Below are positions 28,776-40,700 of a stretch of 41,610 bases of DNA, piece after piece. Position numbers and translations under genes: made by a program. The notes under the pieces are model-generated. The model was not told where the DNA came from. It did no database searches and worked only from the letters and a program-made list of their open reading frames with translations. Location: contig NZ_AKJK01000065.1 of the NCBI RefSeq assembly GCF_000282375.1, forward strand, positions 1 through 41,610. The letters are read 5' to 3'. Every line of letters starts with the position of its first letter. Position 1 is the stretch's first letter. Source of the stretch: Pseudomonas sp. GM50. Its GTDB lineage: Bacteria; Pseudomonadota; Gammaproteobacteria; Pseudomonadales; Pseudomonadaceae.

Positions 28776-31700
28776 ATGCTGCGCTGCAAACCTCTGGCAA
28801 AACCGAATGCCCCGCGTCGTGATGGCGAGCTGTCGATACTGCGGCTCAAGCCGTTGGCCCAGGCCATTGCGTTGTTGATGGTTGCCGGCAATGCCCACGC
28901 GGCGACCGCATTCAGTTCCAGCTGGTTCGCCGCCAAGGGCGCGGCGCAGTCTGCCGGTGCTGCGCGGCCAGGGGCGGCAGTGCCGGGCATGCCACCACCG
29001 TTGGCGCAGCAGCAAAAGGCCAATCAGCAGTTGCAGCGTTCACTGACCAACCTCAACAACACCGTGGCTGCGATTGCCGCGCAGCAAGCCGCGCAAGCGG
29101 CGGGGCGTCAGGCAGCGTTCGGTCGGGTGCAGGCGGTGCCTGACGGGCTGGGCGAGGGCGGTTTGAAAGTCGACAACAGCCTGACCCAGGGCTGGGCCAA
29201 TGCCCAGGCGCCGGAGCAAAGCCAGGCCGATGGCAAGACCACGGTGAAGATCCAGCAGACCGCCGACAAGGCGATTCTCAACTGGGAAACCTTCAACGTC
29301 GGGCGCAACACCACCGTGGATTTCAAGCAGCAATCGAACTGGGCGGTGCTTAACCGCATCAACGATCCGAGTGCGCGCCCGAGTCAGATCCAGGGGCAGA
29401 TCAAGGGCGATGGCACGGTGATGCTGATCAACCGCAACGGCATCGTGTTCAGCGGCAGCAGCCAGGTCAACGTGCGCAACCTGGTAGCCGCCGCGGCAAC
29501 GATCACCGACGAACAGTTCAGCCAGCGCGGCTTGTATGTCGATGCCACCGGCAGTCAGCCGACCTTCGCTGATGCCGCCGGCAAAGTGTTGGTGGAGCGC
29601 GGTGCCTTGATCGAAACCCACAAGGCGGCATCGTCCACCGACGCCGGCGGTTACACCTTGCTGCTTGGCACCGAGGTGGAGAACGCCGGCTCCATTGTCA
29701 CTGCCAAAGGGCAGACTACGTTGGCCGCCGGCGACAGCTTTTACATCCGTCATGGTGTCGGCACCAGCGGCAACCAACGCTCTACCACCCGCGGCAACGA
29801 AGTGGCCACGGCGCTCAAAACTGGCAGCAGCGCCGGTACGGTGATCAACAACGGGCTTATTCAGGCGTCCACCGGCGACATCACCCTGACCGGGCATCAG
29901 GTGCAGCAAAACGCCGTGGCCGTGGCCAGCACCTCGGTCGATATTCGTGGCACCGTGCACCTGCTCAACTCGGCCACCGACAGCACCGGCAGCGTGACGC
30001 TCGGCCAGGGCAGCACCACGGCGATCCTGCTCGACGCCGCCAGCGGCTCGGCCCTGGACAGCCAGCGCAATGCGGCGCTGGCGGGCCTCGACGGTTTATC
30101 GAACACGCTGAATACCGGGCGCTTCAACAACCTCAGCGCTGTTGCCGACCGCACCGACCAGTCGCGGGTCGAGATCGTCAGTGGCGGCAGTGTCGATTTC
30201 CAGAACGGCTCGATCACCCTGGCCACCGGCGGCCAGGTCGCGGTCAGTGCCGGCCGTCGCAGCCTGGTGCAAGAGGGCGCGGTGATCGACGTGTCCGGCG
30301 CCATCGGCGTCAAGGTGGCGATGGAATCCAACAGCATCAAGGTCAACGTCCAGGGCAACGAGCAGCGCGACGCGTCGGTCAACCGCGATGGCGGCAAACT
30401 GAGCAACAGTGATGTGTGGGTCGATTTACGTGAGCTGGTGCAGGTAGCCGCCGGCACCAACGGCTACGCCACTGATCGTTGGTACACCGCCGGTGGTTTG
30501 CTGGAAGTGGGTGGTTACCTCGGCACGCAAAATCACAGCGTCGGCGAATGGATGGCCCTGGGCGGCACGTTGACCTTCACCGGCAATGACGTGGTGACGC
30601 AGCAGAACGCGCAGCTCAACTTGTCGGGTGGCACGCTGGATGTGCAGAGCGGTTACGTCCAGCAATCCTGGCTCAAGGGGCCGAATGGCCGTTTGTATGA
30701 ATTGTCGCGCGCACCGGGGGACATTCTCTATTCCGGGCTTTACAAAGGCTACGAAGATCACAGCGAGCGCTGGGGCCAGACCGACTATTACTACAGCCCG
30801 CTGATCGCGCCCAAGCAACGGTACGAGCAGGGTTACACCGTGGGCCGCGACGCCGGCAAACTGGTGATCGCCACCACCAGCGCGGTGCTCGAGGGGCAGA
30901 TCGTCGGTGAAGTGTTCAAGGGCGAGCGCCAGACGCAAGCACCGATTTCCGGTCTCGACGGATACCGGCAATCGCAAACCGCTGTGGCTCGACGGGCACA
31001 GTTGTTGGTCGGCAACTACACACCGATTTACGACACCACCACGGGTTCGCTCAACAGTGGCTTGAGCCCGACCCTGAATCAGGTGCTCATTGGCGATGTC
31101 GAGCAGAAGATCGCCGCCGGCCTTGACTTGACCTCGGTGGTGGCCAGTGACCGGCAAGGCAAACTGCAACTGGACGGCGATCAGCTCAATGGTTTCCAGC
31201 TCGGCACGGTGAAAGTCGCGGCCCGGCAACAGGTTCAGGTCGACGCCGCGCTGACCGTGGCTGACGGTGGTGAAATCACCCTGTATGCCCCGCAAGTCAG
31301 CGCCAACGCTGACCTCACCGCTCGCGGTGGCAGCATTCGTCTGGGCAACGTGCTCAAACAGGTCAATGTCGACAGTAACTTCGTGGTGGGCGATGTGATC
31401 CTGGCACCCACCAGTGATTTCAAGGCCCAGGTAACGGTGGCCGATGGCGTGCGGCTGAACACCGCCGGTCTGTGGAGCAACCTGCTGCTTGATGCCAGCG
31501 ACAGCACGCGTTTGCCGTACCTCAATGGCGGCACGGTGTCGTTGCGCAGCAGCGGCGATATCGACTTGCAGGCGGGCAGCCTGATCGATGTGTCCTCTGG
31601 CGGCGCGGTCATGGCCGACGGCAAGACCCGCGGCGGCAAGGGCGGTGATCTGACCCTGGCGGCGGGTGACGGCAGCCCGTCAGGATCGGCTTCCTTGACG

Positions 31701-34700
31701 TTGGGGGCAGGGTTGCGCGGTGAAGGCGTGACCGGTGGCGGCACCTTGAAAATCCAGTCCCATAAGGTGCAGATCGGGGAGGCAGACGCTGTCCCCGCGA
31801 GCGACACGCTGCAGTTGGCCGCAGACTTTTTCAACAAAGGCTTTTCTGCCTACGACATCACCGGCAATGAAGGTTTGATCGTCGCGGATGGCGCTCAGGT
31901 CGAGGTGATCGCGCCGGCCTATCGCTTTGGCGAAGATGCCGCGCGCACGGAAACCGGCGCGGAACCGGCGACGGCGCTGGAGCGTTGGCTGCCGACCCTG
32001 TATCAGGAAAATCCGCTCAAAGGCGTGCTGACCCAGCGTCGCGGCGCCAGCCTGAACCTGAACGCTGGCACGCAGCAATCGAGCGCGGCGGCCATGGCCA
32101 GCACCGCATTGACCCTGGGCCAGGGCTCAGTGATCAGCGTTGACCCTGGCCAGTCAATCAACCTGCGCAGCATCGGCCAACTGACCGCCAACGGCACGCT
32201 GAATGCCTGGGGCGGGCAGGTTACGCTGGGCGCGCTGAATGTCACCGGGCAGGCGGCCGACGCGGTAAACGCCATCGGTCATGGCCGTTCCATCTGGCTC
32301 GGTGAACAGGCATTGATCGATGTCGCGGCCCGCGCAGCGACGGCGGTTGATGCCCGTGGCAGGACCTATGGACAGGTGCGCAATGGCGGCCAGATTGTGT
32401 TCGGTGGCCAGATCGACGGTAAAACAGGGATAGCCACGGCGTCCGATCTGTTCGTGGTACTGCGCGAAGGTTCGCGCCTGGAAGCCTCGGGCACTCAGGC
32501 GTTGCTGGACATCCCCGGCCAGGGCAAGACCTGGGTGGCAAGTAATGGCGGCAGTATTTCCCTGGGCTCCAATAATGGCTTGTACCTGGACGGCAGCTTT
32601 AACGCCAAAGCGGGCGGCGCGGGGGCGGCGGGAGGCAGTTTGTCGGTCGCGCTGCAGACGCCTTATTACCTGAAAACCACCGTCACTGATCGGGTGCTGC
32701 AGGTTCGTGAGCTGATCCTCAGCCAGACCCATGTGCCCGGCACGGTGCAAGGTTCGCCTGAGGAAGCCGCCGGTTCGCTGGTTTACGGTCGCGGCCAACT
32801 GGGTGTCGATCAGATCCAGGCCGGCGGTTTCGACAATGTGGCGCTGCTCAGTAATGGCTTGTTGAGCGTGGCCGGCGATGTGGCGCTGACCACCGGCCAG
32901 AGCCTGAGCCTGTATTCCCGGGGCATTGGCCTGGCCAAAGACGCGGCGGTCAATAGCCGGGTTGAGCTGAACGCGCCCCATGTGCTGTTGGCGGGGATAC
33001 TTGCCCCGGATGATCCAAACAAGACTGTTTACGTCCGACCGCTGCTCGACGCTACTGTGTCCACGGCGAACAACCAGGCGCTGTTCGCGGTCAATGCCGA
33101 TCTGCTGGATGTTCAAGGCAGCGTCAGTTTTAGCAGCAAAGGTACGTTCAGGCGTGCCGACGAGTCTGCCGTCACCGTCGAGCGCGAGGGCTTCGACCAG
33201 ATCGAGCTGAACAGCCGCGGCGACCTGCGCTTTCTCGCTGGCATTGAGGGGCTGGGAATGCCGACCGGTATTAGCACGCAATTGATCACCCCCGGCGATA
33301 TGACCTTGCGCGCTGCCCAGTTGTACCCGGCCACCGGGGTCGGCGCGCGGGTGCTGGCGGGTTATGGCTGGAACGCGGGGGCGGGGACGTCAGTGACGCT
33401 CTATGACCCGACGCGAACCTTGGTCATCGGTCGCACAGGCAGCGTGACACCCGATGTACCGTATTCGGTTTTCGGTCGATTGCAATTGGGTGCAGGGAGA
33501 ATCGAGCAAGGTGGTGTCGTTCGGGCGCCATTGGGGCTTCTCGAGATCGGAACCGTGACCGACATGCCAGGTAAAACGACGAAAGTCGAGCTGCTCCCCG
33601 GCAGCTTGACCTCCGTCAGCGGCAAGGGATTGACATTGCCCTATGGCGGCACCGTCGATGGTCAGGCCTACAGCTATGGGGGCAAAAATGTGGCACTGGT
33701 CGGCCAAGGATCCGTGCTCAACGAGAACGGTGATCTGACGGTCGGGGTGATTTTGGGCGGGCAGTCGATCACGGCCCAGGAAGGGGCCGTTCTGGACCTG
33801 TCCGGTGGCGGTGATTTGTTGGGGGCCGGGTTTATCTCCGGGCGTGGCGGTTCGACCGACGCCCGTTACAACCCGTTGGTGCAAATCGGCGCCAATGGTG
33901 GCTTTACCTTGCCGGGCCTTGCCACTAACCCGGTGTATGCCATCGTGCCGGGCAATCAGAGTGCCTATGCACCAGTGGCCGTCGAAGGTGGTGCAGTCGA
34001 CCCGGTGATCGGGCGACAAGTCACCATTGGTGCAGGAGTGCCAGGGCTGGCAGCGGGCACCTACACGTTGATGCCTTCCACCTATGCCTTGTTGCCGGGG
34101 GCATTGCGGGTCGAGGTCAACGGCCTGGCGGGATTGGGCAGCGTAGCTGGCGCGCAACGGATGCGTAATGGTTCGTGGACCACCGCCGGTACGCTCTCGG
34201 TGGCCAATACCGGGCTGCGTGACAGCATTGCCAGTCAGTTGATCCTCACCTCGGGTGACGTGTTGCGCCGTTACTCGCAATACAACGAAACCAGTTACGC
34301 CCAGTTCGCGGTGGCCGATGCCGCGCGGTTGGGCGTTCCGCGAGCGATGCTGCCGATGGACGCGAAAACGCTCAAGCTGGCGCTGCTCAAGGGTGCCAAA
34401 GAAGAGGCGTTTTCGTTCAACGGCACCGGCAAATTCGACGCCGCACCGGGTGGGTATGGCGGCACTGTCGTGGCCTTGTCGGCCATCTCCAATGTTGACC
34501 TGGAAATCGTCGGCGCGGGTCAACCGGCTACCCCGGTCTTCTCCGGCATCACTCTGGATGCCGACAGCCTGAATGCCTTGCAGGCGACGCGGTTGATGGT
34601 CGGCCGACTGCCTTACGCGGTGTATGGCCAGGGCGGTAACTACATCAATTTCACCGGCGTCGGCGCCAGTTCCAACATCACCCTGCGTCAGGGTGCGACA

Positions 34701-37700
34701 CTCTCTGCCCCGGAAGTCTTCCTGGTGACCGGCAACGGTAATCTGGTGGTAGAGCAGGGGGCGATGATCAACACCATTGGCCGTGGCGCGGCGTCGTTTG
34801 ATGCCCGGGACGGCTTCATTTACCAGGCGACCAACCTGCTCGCGGCCTCCAATGGCTTGCTCAACGTGCAGTTAGCGCCCAATACCCTCAGTGGATCGAT
34901 CAGCGTGGGCGGTTGCGACAGCCTCTGCGCCGGGCAGACACGGCTTTATTCCGAAGGCAGCCTCGTCGCGGCGACGGGCACGACCCTGGAACTGGGCGAT
35001 CAGGTGCGCTACGGCACCCGCCACCTGACTCTGGCCGTGGGCAACATCAACGTCGGCAGCAGCCAGGCATTGACCGATGCCGCGACGCGCAATGTATTGC
35101 CCACCGGTTTGAGTTTGGGCCAGCCAGTGCTTGAACGCTTATTACGGGGCGACACCGAGTACGGCGCTCCGGCATTGGAAACGCTGGAACTGTCGGCCCG
35201 CGAAGCGCTGAATTTCTACGGCAGCGCCAGCCTCGACACCTACGATGCCCAGACCGGTCGCTCGCGACTGAACAACCTGATGCTCACCACTCCCGCGATG
35301 TATGGCGCTGGCGGCGCGAATGATGTGGCGACGATTCGCACGTCCAATCTGATCTGGAACGGCGCCAAGGGCGTACCCGGCACAGTGATCGCCGGCGGTG
35401 CCGGCACCGGCAGCGGGCGCTTGGACATTCAGGCCGAGCGCATCGAGTTCGGTTATGGCGATTTCGCCCAGCCCAATTCTGTCGATAGCCTTGATCGTCT
35501 GGCGCTGGGCTTTGCCAACGTCAACCTGAGCGCCAGCGAGCGCGTCACCGCCAATCATAAAGGCAGCTTCGCGGTGTACCAGACCCAGGGCGCCTTCGAC
35601 GCGCAAAAGGGTTTCAGTTACAGCGGCGGCAACCTGAACATCCTCACGCCGTTGATGACCGGTGAAGCCGGCTCGGTCAATCGCATCACTGCCGGCGGTG
35701 TCATTGACGTCAGCGGCACGGCCAACCCGGCAGCCAGCGCTGTCGGCCTCGGGGCTGAATTGTCATTGAGCGCCAGCCGCATCAATCTGGCGAGTGCGGT
35801 GGTGTTGCCCAGCGGCAAGCTGACCCTCAACGCTACCAACGACTTGACGCTGACGGATGGCGCGCTGATCGATGTGGCCGGACGCGCCATTGTCTTCAAT
35901 GATCTGACGAAATACAGCGGCGGCGGTGAAGTCATTCTGCAGAGCCGCAACGGCAACATACGCCAGGCCGCCGGTTCGCGGATTGATCTGTCGGCCCGCA
36001 ACAACCGCGCCGGCCAACTCAGTGCCGTGGCGCTGGACCCGACGGCCGGAGTGGTCGACCTGCAAGGCAGCGTTCTGGGGAGCAGCAGCGGTTATTACGA
36101 CGCCGGTAGCACCTACATGCCGTATCAGGCCGGCGGGATCGAAATCCAGGCGCAACGCCTGGGCGATAGCGGCAACCTGAGTGAACAATTCGCCGCGCTC
36201 AACCAGCGTTTGAATCAGGGCGAAGTGTTTGGCTCACGCAGTTTCCAGCTCAAGCAAGGTGATCTGGTCATTGGCAACGACCTTAAGGCGTCGAACATCA
36301 CCGTGTCGCTGGATAACGGCAGCCTCTGGGTTAATGGCACGGTGGACGCCAGTGGCGAGCGGGTCGGCAACATTAGCCTGTCGGCAAAAAAAAATCTGAC
36401 CCTGGGCAGCGGCGCCTTGCTTGATGCCCATGGTCGTCGTCTGCGGGTGGATAGCTACGGCAAGATCATCGACTCGCCGAACCGCGCCATGATCGACCTG
36501 ACCTCCCGCGAGGGCGTATTGACCCTGGCCAGCGGAGCGCGCATCGATCTGCGTCACGGCACCGACGTGGCGGTCGGCAGTCTGCCGGGGCAGAACGACG
36601 GTCGCGCCCGTGGCACCCTCGAACTCAATGCCCGGCGCATGGGCCTCAGTGCTGCCGATCCGGTCTACGGGGACATCGCCATTGATGCCAGCGGCAATCT
36701 GGATATCGAAGGTGCACGCTCCATCGCCGTGAACGCCACGTGGCAATACGACGATGCACCGCTGGGCACTGACCCGGCGGCCAGTGGCCGACCGTATCAA
36801 GTGATCGATCAGGCTTATCTGGACGGCAAGCATCAACAGAGCATCCAGTTCATCAACGCCGCGCTGGCCAACAACGACTTGATGCAGCGCAAACTGGCGG
36901 GGGTGAATAATGCCCGTTATGCCGACGTCTTCCATCTGCGACCCGTTATCGAGATTGTCAGTGCCACCGCTGACGGCGATCTGGTGGTGCAGGGTGATCT
37001 GGACCTGTCGGGTTACCGTTACGCCAGCGTCAACCCGCATACGCAAAAAACAAGCATCTACGGCTCCGGCGAGTCCGGCAACCTGACGTTGCGTGCCGGT
37101 GGTGACCTGAGCATCTACGGCAGCATCAACGACGGCTTCGCGCCGCCGCCGGACACCCAGGACGACAAGGGCTGGGTGCTGTTGCCCGGCATCGATTTCA
37201 CCGGTGGCGACATCGTCGTGCCGGGCGCGGGCGTCACCCTGGCCGACGGCACCACGTTCCCGGCCGGGACGACTTTGAACTACGACGTACCGCTCAAAGG
37301 CATGACGGTGGTTGCAGGCACTCGTTTACCGGTGGCCGTGACACTCGCTCAGTCGCTGGTACTGCCGGCGGGCACGGTTCTGGCGGCCGAGGTGCGCGAT
37401 AACGTGGGCAACCTGTTGTTCGCCGCCGGCACCTTGTTGCAGCAAAGCGTGACCCTGGCCATCGATTCTCAACTGGGCGCCGGGAGCCTGTTGACCAGCA
37501 CTGCGTCCTTGCAAAACTTTGTCTGGCCCAAGGGGGTGCCGTTGCCGAGTGTCGCGGGAGCAATGAATGCTCAGACCAATGTGTTGAGTCTCGTCGGCAA
37601 TCTGGCGCTGGCCCGTGGTGCGCTGATTCCGTCCGGCACCGATGTGAAACTGCTCACCGGGGTGGATTCGGTGCAGTTGCGGCCGGAAGTCGCGGGGCGA

Positions 37701-40700
37701 CAGGGGCGCAACTGGGCGATCGCACCGATGCTGGCCGAAGGCTCGCAATCCTGGTCGCTACGCCTGGTGGCCGGGGCCGATACCGACGCAGCGGACAGCC
37801 GTATCGTGCAGCCGCTGTCGGCCAGAGGTGACCTGCATCTGGCCGACAGTCACTACGGCGTGTTTGGCAAGGCAGGTGGCCAGGTGTGGACCGAAGCGGG
37901 GGCGAATGAGATTTTGGGTGATCCCAGTATGGTGGGCCAGCCGATTGACTTCGACGCCATCGGCTGGCCGGAGCTATGCACTGACTATCCGACAGCCTGC
38001 CAGGCCAGCGGTCAGCCTGAGTACCAGCCCGGCAGTCAGCGCTGGAGCGTGATTCGCACCGGCGCGGCGGACCTTGAGCTGCTGTCGGCAGGCGATCTGA
38101 AAATGGATTCGCTGTACGGTGTCTATACCGCTGGTACCTCGGCGAGCGCCACCTACGCCAATGATCCCTATAACCAGCCTAGGGCGCGGGGGACCGATGA
38201 CAAGGTGCTCACGGACGCGTTCGGTGAAAACGAAAAATGGGTGGATGGCGGCACCAGCAGCCTCTATCGCGCCTGGTACCCGGACTTTGGCGGCAATCTG
38301 ACATTGAAGGTCGGCGGCAACCTGACTGGCAACAGTATGGATGCTGCTACCAGTCGCGCTGGACGCCCCAACCCTGGTGATTGGGGTTATGACACGGTCA
38401 ATGTCGGCAACTGGTTATGGCGCCAGGGCAATGGTGGAGTTGCGACCGGTGGTACGGCGCAGCCGACTGCCTGGTGGATCAACTTCGGCAGTTACACCGC
38501 CGGCGCAGAGACTGGCAAGGCCGATCTGATGGTTGGGTTCACCGGCTTCGGTACCTTGGGTGGTGGTGACCTGAACGTACAGGTTGGGGGCGATGCCGGG
38601 GTGTTGAATACCCTGGCTGGAAACTCCTTTCAAAGTATCAACCCTCGGAGCCAAGGGCTGGTACTGGCAGTGGGCAGCACCGGGCGTGTGGGCGCCGATG
38701 GCAACGTGCAACTGACCGGCGGTGGCGACCTTGACCTGCGCGTCAGTGGCGCAATCAATCCGGCCAGCACCATCCTCACCGGGCATCTCAACGGAGCAGT
38801 GATCGACCTGCGCGGCCATGCTCAACTCGACAGCGCGTCGATGGGCAGCCTCAACCTTCATTACGGCAGTGTGTTGAACGACCAGTCTCCTGGTGAAACC
38901 CGTGCCTATGACGTATTCCGTGCGACCCGCGGTCTCGCGGCGGGCGGGCTGACATTGATGCCCGGCGATGCCACGTTTGCGCTGTCGACGTTGGGATATC
39001 TGGTGGTACAGGATGTCGTGGATCCGGGGCGTTCGCCGTTGATGAGCGGTTCGGCGTTTACCTCTGGCGCTGGCGTCCAGGGGCTGGGGCTCAGTTGGTT
39101 CACGTTGTGGACAGAGCGCACCGCCATCGATTTGTTCTCGGCGGGCGGTAATCTCACGCCTTACACCCAAGGTTTGGAGACGGACCTGGCGGTGGTTTAC
39201 CCGTCCATTCTTCGTGCCGTTGCGGCCAGCGGCAGTCTTTACTATGGCGAAGCCAGCAAGCTGGGGACCGGTGGTGGTGTGAGCAATCGCCGCCCTGCCT
39301 TGGTACTCGCACCGTCGGCGAGCGGGGAGTTGCAGTTGCTGGCCGGTGATTCCATCTACGGCGGTGATCTGACCGTCACTCAATCGAGTGCCTCCGGCAG
39401 TGCGATGGCGACACCTCAACGACCTGCATTTTTGGCAACGGTCTCTACAAGTACAGTCGGAAGTAATCTGTCCGAAACCGGCAATCGTTACGTGGCGGGC
39501 TCTAACATCTTCCCACTGTTCGCCTTTGGTGCAGACAGCGCGGCCGGCGAAGGGGACGCTAATGCCAACCCGGCGCGTTTTTACGCCGTGAACGGCGATT
39601 TGCTGGCGGTCAGCAGCGGTAGGGCGATTACCTTCACCACAACCACTGATTCTCGCTTTGGACAAACCTGGTACGAGGGCGGCGGGCCGGTCTGGATGAT
39701 GGCCGGGCGAGACATCGTCAGCAGCGGTACGGGGCTCAGTGGTGGTGTGGGTGGTGATACAACCTTGGCGTATACCCACACAGGCAACCTGTTCATCCAC
39801 AACAACCCGAATGACATATCCATAGCCTCCGCCGGGCGCGACATTCTCTACAGCAACTTCAACGTCGCCGGTCCCGGCACGCTGGAGCTCAGCGCCGGGC
39901 GCAATCTGCTGATGGAAGACAAGGTCAGCGTCACCAGCATCGGTGCCGTGGTGCCGGGGGATTCCAGAGCCGGGGCGAGCATTGTGATGCAGGCCGGGGT
40001 TGGTGCCGGCGGACCTGACTACGATCGCTTCATCACTCCTTATCTGTCATCTGCGAACCTGGCTGAGGCCGGTCTTGGGCTGGCCAGTCAGGACGGCAAA
40101 GTCGCCAAGACCTACGAAACCGAACTGGTCAGCTGGCTGGCCGCTCGTTATGGCTTCATGGGCACCCCGCAGCAGGCGCGCAGCTTCTATGTCGCCTTGC
40201 CGGCCGAGCAGCGCCGGGTGTTCGCCCGTGAGGTGTACTTCGCCGAACTCAAGGCCGGTGGCCGCGAGTACAACGAAGAGGGCGGCCTGCGTCAGGGCAG
40301 CTACGTGCGCGGTCGCGAGGCGATTGCGGCGTTGTTTCCCGAGAAGGACGTGGCCGGGAATCCGATCACCTACAAGGGCGATATCACGATGTATGGCGGT
40401 GCCGGTGTGCACACCGATTTTGGCGGCGGCATCCAGATGCTGACGCCGGGCGGTGGCCAGGTCTTCGGCATCGAAGGCACTGCACCGCCGTCCACCGCTG
40501 GTGTGATCACTCAAGGCGAGGGCGACATTCAGCTGTACGCCAAAGGCAGCATCTTGCTTGGCCAAAGCCGGATCATGACCACCTTCGGTGGTTCGATCAT
40601 GGGCTGGTCCGCCGAAGGCGACATCAACGCCGGTCGCGGATCGAAAACCACCGTGGTCTACACGCCGCCCAAACGTCTGTACGACACCTGGGGCAACGTG

